Position numbers and translations under genes: made by a program. This document shows, in pieces, positions 33,687 through 42,385 of a stretch of 64,000 nt of DNA. Origin of the DNA: Spirochaetia bacterium (lineage in GTDB: Bacteria; Spirochaetota; Spirochaetia; Treponematales; Breznakiellaceae); assembly GCA_025997675.1 (NCBI GenBank), contig BNUX01000002.1:1-64000 (forward strand). Reading direction: 5' to 3'. Each line of letters starts with the position of its first letter. The first letter of the stretch is position 1. The notes under the pieces are model-generated. The model saw only the letters and a list, made by a program, of their open reading frames with translations, did not search any database and had not been told where the DNA came from.

Positions 33687-35426
33687 CTATGTCTTCGGTT
33701 TTTCCTTGAATATCCCCAGAATCTTGCCCAGGAGGCCCTTCTTTGCTCCGGACTGCCCGCCGGTCTTCGGCGCCTGCCCTGCAGCCGGCGGTGTACCCTG
33801 TCCTGCCCGTTTGGCCTGACCCCCGCTGCGCCGCCGTTTCCCCCCGGTCCGCTGTCCGCCGGGTCTTTGCTCCCCGGACTCTCCGGCGTTCCCCGGTTTC
33901 CGGCCCTGGCCCCGTTGACGGCCCTCCGCCCGGTTTTGTCCGCCGGACCGCCGAGCCTCCCCCGGCTTTCCTTCGTACTTCTGCTTGTAGTAGGCCATCC
34001 GTTCTTCGTATGAAAGATTCGCCAGTGGAGGCGGACCGTCCCGGCCGCCTCCCGGTCTGCCGCCCCTGCCCTCATACCGCCTCGGGCCTGGCTCGGCGTG
34101 TCCGTCCCGGCGCCGCTTTCCGTCACCGAAGCCGCCCTCTGCACGGTGCCCCCGGCCATCAATGAAACCGCCGTCTCCCTGCCGGTGACCTTCGCCGCGG
34201 CGGGGGCCGTCATGCCGCCGCCCATCACGATGGTCTCCGCGGCCGCGATCCTCATAGGTGTCGGTGCGGATACGCAAACCCTCGCTCTTGTCCTCCCCGA
34301 GAAGGGATTCGTCCGCAAAGACGGCGGGGATCTTCTTTCCTATATACCGTTCGATATCCGGCAGTTCGTAGACATCCTGCTCGCTGGCCAGGGAAACCGC
34401 CTTGCCGGATTTCCCTGCACGGGCGGTGCGGCCTATACGGTGGACGTAGTTTTCCGCCTCCACCGGGAGGTCGTAGTTGATCACCATGGCCAGGTCGTCA
34501 ATGTCCAGGCCCCGGGCCGCCACGTCGGTGGCCACCAGGAACCGGGTCTTGCCGGCCTTTACATCCTCAATGATCTTGAGCCGCTTTACCTGGGGCAGGT
34601 CCCCCATGATGAATTCACAGGCTATGCCGTTTATCGAAAGGCGCTTGGCCACAATTTCGGTGTACCGCTTGGTATTGCAGAAGATGATGGCGCTTTCGGG
34701 GTTCTCCTTTTCCAGAAGCCCCAGGAGGAACTTCATCTTATCATCGCTGTGTACATGGTAGAGGACCTGCTCTATCTCCTCCACGGTCACCGTTTCCGGC
34801 TCTATCTCGATTTCATGGGGGGCCTTGGTATACTCCCAGGCGAGGTTTTTGACCCAGGCGTTGAGGGTGGCGCTGAAAAGCATGGTCTGGCGCCGGTCCG
34901 CCGGGGGTACCACCTTGATAAGCTTCCGCAAATCCGGGTAAAAGCCCATGTCGAACATGCGATCCGCCTCGTCCAGTATCAAAAAGGCGATATCCATGAG
35001 GTTCATGTGTCCGGAACTGTTCAAATCCAGTACCCGGCCGGGGGTTCCCACCAGGATTTGGGCGTTATGCCGGAGCAATTCCTGCTGCGCCCCATAGCCA
35101 ACCCCGCCGTAGAAGCTCCCCACCACAAAGGGGAGGTATTTTCCCAGTTGTTTCGCTTCCTCCTCCACCTGAACCGCCAGTTCCCGGGTGGGAACCATGA
35201 TGATCGCCTTTTTCCCGTTGATAAGGGGTTCCGAAAGGAGACGCTGGAATATGACAATCAGATAAGCGGCGGTTTTTCCCGTACCGGTCTGGGATTGCAC
35301 GTAGAGGTCCTGGCCTCCAAAGGCGCTGGCAAGCACCTGTTCCTGTACGGGCATGCAGGTAACATACCCCATCTCCGCTATGCCCCGTTGGAGGTCGGGG
35401 TGCAGGTTAAATTCGCTGAATTCCAT
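33687..35426 (-). CDS. DEAD-box RNA helicase with long Arg/Gly-rich tail
   Basis: 579 residues. Helicase core 1-370: Q-motif 'YVTCMPVQEQVLASAFGGQD', motif I SQTGTGKTAAY, PTRELA, motif II DEADRMFDMG, SAT in LFSATLNAW, and motif VI HRIGRTARAGKSG. The remaining 200 residues are Arg/Gly/Asp-rich (GRGDHRDGRRHDGPRRG...) with a short conserved island 'LANLSYEERMAYYKQKYEG' and an amphipathic end 'GLLGKILGIFKEK'. It unwinds RNA in ribosome assembly or decay. It belongs to the RhlE/CsdA group. It is convergent with glyS (4-bp gap) and lies downstream of a seven-unit hairpin array that could be in its transcript leader. Confidence 0.93.
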   Translation of the reverse strand: MEFSEFNLHPDLQRGIAEMGYVTCMPVQEQVLASAFGGQDLYVQSQTGTGKTAAYLIVIFQRLLSEPLINGKKAIIMVPTRELAVQVEEEAKQLGKYLPFVVGSFYGGVGYGAQQELLRHNAQILVGTPGRVLDLNSSGHMNLMDIAFLILDEADRMFDMGFYPDLRKLIKVVPPADRRQTMLFSATLNAWVKNLAWEYTKAPHEIEIEPETVTVEEIEQVLYHVHSDDKMKFLLGLLEKENPESAIIFCNTKRYTEIVAKRLSINGIACEFIMGDLPQVKRLKIIEDVKAGKTRFLVATDVAARGLDIDDLAMVINYDLPVEAENYVHRIGRTARAGKSGKAVSLASEQDVYELPDIERYIGKKIPAVFADESLLGEDKSEGLRIRTDTYEDRGRGDHRDGRRHDGPRRGEGHRQGDGGFIDGRGHRAEGGFGDGKRRRDGHAEPGPRRYEGRGGRPGGGRDGPPPLANLSYEERMAYYKQKYEGKPGEARRSGGQNRAEGRQRGQGRKPGNAGESGEQRPGGQRTGGKRRRSGGQAKRAGQGTPPAAGQAPKTGGQSGAKKGLLGKILGIFKEKPKT

Positions 35427-35474
35427 GTACTCTATTTATATAGCTTTTGGGGAGATGTGGGAAGTGGCCCAGGA

Positions 35475-35631
35475 CTTGTTGAAGACCCTTCAACAAGCCT
35501 TGTTGAGATTCTTCAACAAGCCTTGTTGAGATTCTTCAACAAGCTTGTTGAGACTCTTCAACAAGCTTGGAGAGATTCTTCAACAAGCTTGGAGAGATTC
35601 TTCAACAAGCTTGGAGAGATTCTTCAACAAG
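35475..35631. repeat. Seven tandem 22-23 bp hairpin units
   Basis: Seven contiguous units. Unit 1 is a perfect palindrome (CTTGTTGAAG-acc-CTTCAACAAG, 35475-35497). Units 2-4 are CTTGTTGAGAnTCTTCAACAAG and units 5-7 CTTGGAGAGATTCTTCAACAAG, so the dyad decays from left to right. The array fills most of the gap between the helicase start (35426) and the ftsK stop (35645). Confidence 0.88.
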
Positions 35632-35644
35632 CGGCTATCCGGCA

Positions 35645-37738
35645 TCACACCCCCCGTAACAGTTCCCGGGGCTTGGAGCCCTGGGCCGGCCCCACCACGC
35701 CGTTGTGTTCCATTAACTCCACCAGCCGGGCCGCCCGGTTGTAGCCTATCTTGAGCCGACGCTGGATGTAGCTGGCGCTGGCCTTTTGCTGCTGCATCAC
35801 GATTTCCAGGGCCTTGTCGTAGAGGGGGTCCTCGCCGTCGTCGAACAGGGAGGGACCCATGTCCTCATTCTCATCGTCAATGAAGATTTCGTCGTCTATG
35901 TAGTCGGGCTCCCCCAGGGTCTTGACGTACTCCACCACCCGTTCCACTTCCTCATCGGAGACGAAGGCGCCCTGGATGCGGACGGGGAAGGGGTCCACCA
36001 CCCCGGCGTAGAGCATGTCACCCTTGCCCAAGAGCTTTTCCGCCCCCACCATGTCGATGATGATGCGGCTGTCCATCTTGCCGGCCACCATGAAGGCGAT
36101 GCGGCTGGGGATGTTGGCCTTGATGAGGCCGGTGATCACGTCGATGGAGGGGCGCTGGGTGGCGAGCACCAGGTGGATGCCCACGGCGCGGCTCATGGCG
36201 GCCAGGCGGGCCAGGGTGCTTTCCAGTTCCTTGCCGGTGGTGGCCATGAGGTCGGCAAACTCGTCTATCACCACCACGATGTAGGGCATGTGTTCCGCCG
36301 CCACGCTCCGATCCTTGATGCGCTTGTTGTAGCTGCGGATGTCCCGGACCCCCATGGAATCCAGGCAGGCGTAGCGGCGCTCCATCTCGAAGATGCAGTA
36401 TTGCAGGGCCTGGAAGGCCTTCTTCGGCTCGGTAATCACCGGGGTCAGGAGGTGGGGGATGTCGTTGTAGAGCTTGAGTTCCACCACCTTTGGGTCGATG
36501 AGGATGAGCTTACATTCCGCGGGGGCGCGCTGGTAGAGGATGGAGAGGATCATGGTGTTGACGCAGACCGATTTCCCCGATCCGGTGGCCCCGGCGATGA
36601 GCAGGTGGGGCATGGAGACCAGGTCCACGGTTTGGGCTTCCCCGGAGATGTCCTTGCCCAGGATCACGGGGATCTCCATCCTCTTCCCGTCCCGGCTCTT
36701 TTCCCGGCGTATCTCCCCCTCGATAAGTTCCCGGAGGGATACGATGTTCCGTTTCTCGTTGGGGACCTCGATGCCCACGGCGTGCTTACCGGGGATGGGG
36801 GCCACAATCCGGATGGAGGCGGCGGCCAGGCGCAGGGCGATATTGTCCCCCAGGCCCACTATCTTGGAGAGCTTCACCCCCGCCGCAGGAAGTATCTCGT
36901 ACATGGTGATCACCGGGCCCTTGCGGATGTTCATTACCTTCGCCTGTATCTTGAACTCCTCCAGGGTGTCCTCCAGAACATGCCCCGCCCTCCGGGTAGC
37001 GTCATCAATGACCCAGTACTCGCCATCGGGGCGCTCTTCCAGGATGTTTTCCACGGGAACCTTGTAAGCAAGGGTACGCTTGGGCTTGGGGACCTTTATC
37101 GCAGGCGGGGGGTCGGGGTCGGGCTCGGGCTCCGGTTCAGGTTCAGGTTCGGCATCGTCTTCATCCGTGGTATAGTCCGGCAGGAGAAAGACGCCGGTTT
37201 CCATCTCCACATCCATCTCCACATCCATCTCCGCTTCTGCCTCCGCCTCCGCCTCCGCCTGTTCCAGGAGCTTGATTGGACTAAGGTCCACTGCCTTGGG
37301 GCCGGGGAAGAAGACGGAAGTCAGGGTCATGATCAGGAAACTTTCTATCACCGTCAGGAGGATGATGATCAGGCTAAAGCCGATTCGGCCGGTTTGTGCA
37401 AGAAAGACCCATTCCAGGGAACGGATATTGAAATCCCGGAGAAAGGAGAAGCCGATGGCCAGGGTTAAGAAGGGAAAGGTACTGCCGGTAAGGATAAAAA
37501 TCCGGTCCGGCCGGAAATGGGGGTCCGCCAGGATGAGGGCGGCGGCAAGGAGATAGAGGGGGATGATGAAGGCCAGCACCCCATAGGCGCGTACCAGGAA
37601 ATCCCCGGGACCGCGGGCAAGTTCGGTCTTATTGAGCAGCGTCCCGGTGATGATGATCCCCAAGAGTACCGCCGCAACAGCCAAGCCCAGGGCGACAAGG
37701 ATGGAGAGGATGCGGTAGCTCTTCACGTGTTTCGGCAC
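35645..37738 (-). CDS. ftsK: DNA translocase FtsK/SpoIIIE
   Basis: 697 residues. Four membrane segments at about 10-150, then an acidic linker (about 165-225, with Glu/Ala/Met repeats and a Pro/Glu stretch), then the motor: Walker A 'GATGSGKSVCVNTMIL' near residue 385, Walker B 'YIVVVIDEFADLM' at about 480, and 'LVLATQRPSIDVITG'. The winged-helix gamma domain at the end (EIVMQQQKASASYIQRRLKIGYNRAARLVELME) reads polar sequences. It pumps chromosomal DNA at the septum to the dimer-resolution site. The linker is short compared with E. coli FtsK. Next gene on the strand is the transglycosylase (15 bp). Confidence 0.96.
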   Translation of the reverse strand: MPKHVKSYRILSILVALGLAVAAVLLGIIITGTLLNKTELARGPGDFLVRAYGVLAFIIPLYLLAAALILADPHFRPDRIFILTGSTFPFLTLAIGFSFLRDFNIRSLEWVFLAQTGRIGFSLIIILLTVIESFLIMTLTSVFFPGPKAVDLSPIKLLEQAEAEAEAEAEMDVEMDVEMETGVFLLPDYTTDEDDAEPEPEPEPEPDPDPPPAIKVPKPKRTLAYKVPVENILEERPDGEYWVIDDATRRAGHVLEDTLEEFKIQAKVMNIRKGPVITMYEILPAAGVKLSKIVGLGDNIALRLAAASIRIVAPIPGKHAVGIEVPNEKRNIVSLRELIEGEIRREKSRDGKRMEIPVILGKDISGEAQTVDLVSMPHLLIAGATGSGKSVCVNTMILSILYQRAPAECKLILIDPKVVELKLYNDIPHLLTPVITEPKKAFQALQYCIFEMERRYACLDSMGVRDIRSYNKRIKDRSVAAEHMPYIVVVIDEFADLMATTGKELESTLARLAAMSRAVGIHLVLATQRPSIDVITGLIKANIPSRIAFMVAGKMDSRIIIDMVGAEKLLGKGDMLYAGVVDPFPVRIQGAFVSDEEVERVVEYVKTLGEPDYIDDEIFIDDENEDMGPSLFDDGEDPLYDKALEIVMQQQKASASYIQRRLKIGYNRAARLVELMEHNGVVGPAQGSKPRELLRGV

Positions 37739-37752
37739 AGACCGGACTCCTT

Positions 37753-40005
37753 CTACCTATATATATCGGCAACAACCGCTTCCATCGTCATATCATAATA
37801 CAGGTACCCGTAGGCGGCGGCGGCGGACAGGACCTTCCGGCCGTATTCCCGGGTTTCGGGGTACTCGATGGTTTCCAGAAACAGGTCCCCGGGGAGCTTG
37901 GGCTCGGCGTTTCGCCAGCGCCGGAGCCGCCCCATGCCGCCGTTATAGGCTAAGAGGGCCATCATGGGGCTTTCGGCACGGTCCATGAGGTAACGGAGGT
38001 ACACCGCCCCCAGGTGAATGTTTGCCGCCGGATTTTCCAAATCTATCTCCCCGCCCTCCGTGTAATTGGGCCCCCCACGGCGGCGTATCCTGTCCGCCAT
38101 TTCCCTGGCGGTGGCGGGCATAAGCTGGGTAAGCCCAGCCGCGCCAACCCGGGAGCGGATGCCCGGCGCAAAGGCGCTTTCGGTACGGATAAGGCCGAAG
38201 AGGAGTTCCACGGGGATCTCCGCATCAGCGGCATGGGCTTCCACCAGGTCCGCAAAGGCCCGGGGGTAGTAGAGAACCAGGTCCTGCTTTTTCATCACGT
38301 ACCCCGGCCGGCCTGCATAGGCGGTAACCACCCGTATGGATTCCTCCCAGTGTTCCGCTTTGGCAAATGCTGCGGCCAGGGTACGCAGTTCCCCGGGGCT
38401 AAACCGGTCCGTATCATCCTTTATAAAGGCAAAGGCCAAATCCGCAGCTCCGTACTCAAAAAACCCCCGGAGGAATTCCATATCGTCCGCATTGGCCCCC
38501 TGGTCCGGGGGCTCCTTCCCTTCCCCGGCGGGAAGGGTAGCTGCCCCCAGCCGGGAAGCAGCCATGACCCGGTAATAAAAGGGTGCGTTCCCCTGGGCCA
38601 GAGCCACCTTGAAGTACTCCTCCGGAGGCCGGGGGGCGGCGGAGATAAAGCCTTCGGAGACCGCCCTACCCAGGATGTAGGCGTATTTGGCGATGCTGGC
38701 GCCGTCGGAACGGGGCTCGATCAGGGAAAAGACCTCCGCAAGGGTGTCCCAGCGCCGTTTCGCAATAAGATACCGGGCCAGCCGGTCCAGGATGTCGGCA
38801 AAATAGTCGTCCTGGCGCCACCGGGAGATATACCTGCCGATGAGAGCGGCGGTTTCCCCGGGCTGTTCCTGGAGGCTCATGCTGAGGATGTACCAGATAC
38901 AGGCGTCGGACTGGAGGGCGTCCGGGGCAAAGTCCAGGGCCCGGGCAAAATATTCCGATGCCTGGGCGTAACGCCGGAGCTGGCGCTGGATTCTGCCGGC
39001 ATAGTAGAGGATGAGGTACTTCAATTCTCCACCCTGAATGCGGGCATCCCAGTCCTGGAACAGCCTCATCCCCTCGTTCGGCGAGGACCCAAACTGGAAA
39101 GCCCGGCCCAGATCCGTCAACAGCGCCGGGTACCGAAAGAAAAGGCCCTCATCTTCTTCCAGCACCGTGCGAAAATGGACAAGTCCTTCGCCGTAGGCCG
39201 ACCGGACCACGGCAACATGACCCGCCGCCGCCGCAGCCACGGCTGAACCCGCCGCTTCCGCAAGCCGGCCGGCGTTCCGGCCCCCAAGTTCCCCCAGGGC
39301 CCAGCGCCGGGCCTCCTCCGGGGAAGCGCCGGAACCTGCGGACGGGGAGGTCCGGCCCAGAAAGAAGTCTGCCGCCGCGCCGGCTATCTCCCTCTCTCCG
39401 GAATCCGCAAAAAGGGCGGCCAGGAGGCTAAAAGCCCGGTCCCAGGGGCCAGGCTCAAAGGAAGGACCGGCGCCCTTATACAGGGCTTCAATTTCGGCAA
39501 AGCGCCCCAGCTTATAGAGACACGCCGCCCGGAGGCTCAGGATAGCGGGCGCCCGCCCCTTTGCTTCCAAGCTGGACCTCCGGGCATCCCCTGCCAGGAT
39601 GAACCGCATCAGTTCCCCGGCGGCTTCCCTTTGGAGGCGGCCCTTCCCCGAAAGGCCTGCCTCAAACAGGGCCGGAGCCCGTGCCTCACTCTCTTCCCCT
39701 CCCTTCGCCTTAACCAAAAGCCCGGCGTAATAGGGGGCCGAAACATGGAGCCGGGTAAGTTCCCCCATCGCATCCGGGGGGCTGTCGAGGATAAACGCGA
39801 TATCACCACTTTTGAGCCGCTGCGCCGCTTCCTCACGGGTTAAGCCCAACACCGTTTCCGCCCCACAGGACACCAGGCACCCCGCAAGGCTAAAGAGGGA
39901 GAACCAGAGGAACACTAAAAACCGGGGAGCCGGAAACCCTTTACTACCGGGGCGGAATCCTGATGGTTCTTCCTGAAATAATACGATCCGGGTTCCGGAT
40001 ATCAT
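37753..40005 (-). CDS. Soluble lytic murein transglycosylase-like protein with TPR-like domain
   Basis: Up to 774 residues; the start is uncertain. I use the ATG at 40005; an ATG at 40077 overlaps the LysM gene by 134 bp and a GTG at 39915 is also possible. A lipobox-like LAGC follows the hydrophobic stretch (FLVFLWFSLFSLAGC). The N-terminal 600 residues are a helical superhelix (EGLVHFRTVLEEDEGLFFRYP, 'YYAGRIQRQLRRYAQASEYFARAL'). The catalytic SLT domain is C-terminal: 'LLFGLIRTESAFAPGIRSRVGAAGLTQLMP' with the catalytic Glu in RTES, then 'LLAYNGGMGRLRRW'. It cleaves the glycan strands of peptidoglycan with 1,6-anhydro products. The LysM gene upstream may be co-expressed. Confidence 0.9.
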   Translation of the reverse strand: MISGTRIVLFQEEPSGFRPGSKGFPAPRFLVFLWFSLFSLAGCLVSCGAETVLGLTREEAAQRLKSGDIAFILDSPPDAMGELTRLHVSAPYYAGLLVKAKGGEESEARAPALFEAGLSGKGRLQREAAGELMRFILAGDARRSSLEAKGRAPAILSLRAACLYKLGRFAEIEALYKGAGPSFEPGPWDRAFSLLAALFADSGEREIAGAAADFFLGRTSPSAGSGASPEEARRWALGELGGRNAGRLAEAAGSAVAAAAAGHVAVVRSAYGEGLVHFRTVLEEDEGLFFRYPALLTDLGRAFQFGSSPNEGMRLFQDWDARIQGGELKYLILYYAGRIQRQLRRYAQASEYFARALDFAPDALQSDACIWYILSMSLQEQPGETAALIGRYISRWRQDDYFADILDRLARYLIAKRRWDTLAEVFSLIEPRSDGASIAKYAYILGRAVSEGFISAAPRPPEEYFKVALAQGNAPFYYRVMAASRLGAATLPAGEGKEPPDQGANADDMEFLRGFFEYGAADLAFAFIKDDTDRFSPGELRTLAAAFAKAEHWEESIRVVTAYAGRPGYVMKKQDLVLYYPRAFADLVEAHAADAEIPVELLFGLIRTESAFAPGIRSRVGAAGLTQLMPATAREMADRIRRRGGPNYTEGGEIDLENPAANIHLGAVYLRYLMDRAESPMMALLAYNGGMGRLRRWRNAEPKLPGDLFLETIEYPETREYGRKVLSAAAAYGYLYYDMTMEAVVADIYR

Positions 40006-40861
40006 TAAACTGGGCAATGCGCCGGTACAGCCAGGGATTGCGATAAAATGCCTCCGAAATATCCCATAGGGTATCACCCCAGCGTATAGTATAGGGAGCC
40101 CCCCCCTGGGGAATTGTCTGGGGAACCTTATAGGAGGCTACCGGCGGCCGGGTCCGGCTCCGGGCGGTCTGCACCGGGCTGGGGGCCGCTGCCTTGGGCG
40201 CGGAAATAACCGGCACCACAGGCGGTGGTGGCGGTGGTGCCGGCGGAACGGGTGTTGCCGCAGGAACTACCGGAGCGGGGCTTGCGGGTGAAGCGGTACG
40301 GGGCGCCATACCCTTGTCGCCAAGGAAGAGGAAATACAGTAAGCCGCAAACCACCACAAGAAGCACCGCAGCAGCAGCGACCAATAGCCAGGGAAAACGC
40401 TTCTGTTTAACCTCAACCTCAACGGTCTCCGCTTTCTCATAGAGCCCGCTGGGGGGATGCAGTTCCCGGGGAGAAGGAGGTTCCAGTTCAAAATCGGGAA
40501 TCTCCCCGCCGGACTCCTCTTCTTCCAGGGAAGGAAGGGAAACGCTCAAATGCTGATGGCTCCCCTTGGGAGAACCCAGGTCCACGATGTCCGCCGAAAG
40601 CTCCCCCGCCGCGCCGGAAGCCAGTATCAATTCCAGGGAAGGAGCCCCTTTAGGCTGGGCCTTGATATTCTCCACCACAAGACTCCCCGCATACAGGGCA
40701 TCGGCCATGGTCTTGGCAGAACTATTGTAGAGATCTATCTGGGCGCTTTTTTGATTATCGTGTGCGGTGGTAAGTATAAGCCGTTTCTTAACGGGAGAAC
40801 TCTCCTCCAGGATGGGATAGAATTCCCCGTTTGCGACCTTAATACCAATAGTTGACGCCAT
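39944..40861 (-). CDS. Membrane protein with C-terminal LysM domain
   Basis: 305 residues. Residues 1-150 are cytoplasmic (start MASTIGIKVANGEFYPILEE), one membrane segment lies at about 154-173 (LLVAAAAVLLVVVCGLLYFLFL), then a Pro/Ala-rich linker, and a single LysM at about 255-305 (PYTIRWGDTLWDISEAFYR, then 'NPDRIISGRTIRIPP'). LysM binds peptidoglycan or chitin-type glycans. The N-in topology with a periplasmic LysM suggests an envelope scaffold or signal protein. It overlaps the start region of the transglycosylase and may be its partner. No enzyme domain is seen. Confidence 0.88.
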   Translation of the reverse strand: MASTIGIKVANGEFYPILEESSPVKKRLILTTAHDNQKSAQIDLYNSSAKTMADALYAGSLVVENIKAQPKGAPSLELILASGAAGELSADIVDLGSPKGSHQHLSVSLPSLEEEESGGEIPDFELEPPSPRELHPPSGLYEKAETVEVEVKQKRFPWLLVAAAAVLLVVVCGLLYFLFLGDKGMAPRTASPASPAPVVPAATPVPPAPPPPPPVVPVISAPKAAAPSPVQTARSRTRPPVASYKVPQTIPQGGAPYTIRWGDTLWDISEAFYRNPWLYRRIAQFNDIRNPDRIISGRTIRIPPR

Positions 40862-40973
40862 TGGCCGTACTCCTTTATAGACAAAATATACTATATTAGA
40901 CTTTAGCCGTGGTCATTGCTATTTGTCAACACGCACCTTGAATATATAGCGGATTCTTACCGATAATGACGCT

Positions 40974-42359
40974 ATGAATGGATTAATTCCTATTTTAGCG
41001 GTACTGGTGGTGCTAATCCTCGGTGGTTTCTTCGCCATAACGGTTATGGGGAGGGCGAAGGGGACCGCGAAGGCCGGTAAAGGAACACAAGTAAAAAGTA
41101 GGGATGCCATTTTGCGGGATGCGGATAAACGTTTGGCCCAAAACCCCCGGGATGTGCCGGCACTGACCGCCCTGGGGAATCTCTATTACCGGGAAGAAGC
41201 CTGGGATAATGTGTTAAAAACCTACGGGCTGCTGCTGGAATGTGCGCCGGGGCATGAGGAATTTGAAATAAACCTTCGGTACGGCATTGCGGCCCTGAAG
41301 GCGGACCGTAGGTCCGAGAGTTTAGAGAACGAGGCCTATAAGAGCCTTACCGTAGCCCGGTCCCTGAATCAGACAAACTTTGAGGTGAACGCTCATTTGG
41401 GACTCCTGGAGTTCCAGCGGAAAAACTATGAAAAGGCTATCCCCCTCTTGCAGCAGGCCCGGAAAGCGGACCCGGAAAACCCTGCGGTGCTGCGCCAGCT
41501 GGGACACTCCTACTTCAAGCTGAAACGGTTTAAGGAAGCCATGACCTATATCCGTATGGCCATCGACATTGCCCCGGATGACAAGGAATCCCTCTATACT
41601 CTGGCGGAATGTTACTTTGACGCGAACCAGACGGATCAGGCCCTGAAGATTTTCAGCCACCTACGGCCGGACCCGACGATGGGGCCCAACGCCTGCCTCT
41701 TTGCGGGGGCCATCAACATGAACCATCACCAGGATAATAAGGCTATCCTGGATTTTGAGATTGGGCTGAAACACCAAAACATCAAGGGCGACGTTTTACT
41801 GGAATTGAAGTACCGCCTGGCCTCCCTGCTCCTTAAGCAGCAGGAAATCGGGAAAGCCCTGGGCCACCTTACGGACATTCAGCGCATCGACGGCGCCTAT
41901 AAGGATGTTCCCATGCTCATCGGCAGGTATCAGGAACTCAACGCAAACAAGAACCTCCAAGTCTACCTCATGTCCCCTTCGGCGGATTTTATCACCCTCT
42001 GCCGGAAGGTGGTGATGACCTTCTTTGCCAAGGCGAAGACTAAGATTACTAATATTTCAGTAACGAGAAACGACTGGGCGGATATTCTGGCGGAGGTTGA
42101 GACCACCAAGTGGTCGGATATCGTGATGTTCCGGTTTATCAGGACCTCGGGCTCCATCGGGGAACTTATCCTCCGGGACTTCCACGCCCAGCTCAAGGAT
42201 GCAAAGGCCGGCAAGGGTATCTGCATCACCGTGGGGACCTTTTCCGAGGAGGCCAAACGCTTTACCGAAGCCCGGCTCATCGACTTAATCGAAAAGGAAA
42301 GGCTTGCGGTTATTCTGAACAATGTGGACACTACGCCATACGAAGTTTCGCAAGTTTAG
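40974..42359 (+). CDS. Membrane-anchored TPR protein with Mrr-like C-terminal domain
   Basis: 461 residues. One membrane segment at residues 3-25 (LIPILAVLVVLILGGFFAI), then TPR units from about 50 to 300 (for example 'VPALTALGNLYYREEAWDN' and 'PAVLRQLGHSYFKLKRFKEA'). Residues about 340-450 resemble the Mrr/type IV restriction endonuclease fold: 'IGELILRDFHAQLKDAKAGKGICITVGTF' followed by 'SEEAKRFTEARLIDLI'. The nuclease core (normally Q-x-K-R) reads MFRFIR, so the site looks inactive. Spirochaete TPR proteins of this kind include flagellar-collar proteins, a possible role. An ACCGATAA element (40959-40966) precedes the ATG by 7 bp; a TTGTCA...TATAGC pair is an alternative promoter. Confidence 0.82.
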   Translation: MNGLIPILAVLVVLILGGFFAITVMGRAKGTAKAGKGTQVKSRDAILRDADKRLAQNPRDVPALTALGNLYYREEAWDNVLKTYGLLLECAPGHEEFEINLRYGIAALKADRRSESLENEAYKSLTVARSLNQTNFEVNAHLGLLEFQRKNYEKAIPLLQQARKADPENPAVLRQLGHSYFKLKRFKEAMTYIRMAIDIAPDDKESLYTLAECYFDANQTDQALKIFSHLRPDPTMGPNACLFAGAINMNHHQDNKAILDFEIGLKHQNIKGDVLLELKYRLASLLLKQQEIGKALGHLTDIQRIDGAYKDVPMLIGRYQELNANKNLQVYLMSPSADFITLCRKVVMTFFAKAKTKITNISVTRNDWADILAEVETTKWSDIVMFRFIRTSGSIGELILRDFHAQLKDAKAGKGICITVGTFSEEAKRFTEARLIDLIEKERLAVILNNVDTTPYEVSQV

Positions 42360-42385
42360 GCGCAAAGTGGCCGATACTGGTAGGT

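Noticed and set aside
37080-37270. Tandem repeat in ftsK
   Set aside because: Low-complexity Glu/Ala/Met and Pro/Glu coding for the linker, in frame and expected for FtsK.
35786-37468. 560-residue plus-strand frame opposite ftsK
   Set aside because: His/Val/Gly-rich shadow frame; ftsK motifs are complete on the other strand.
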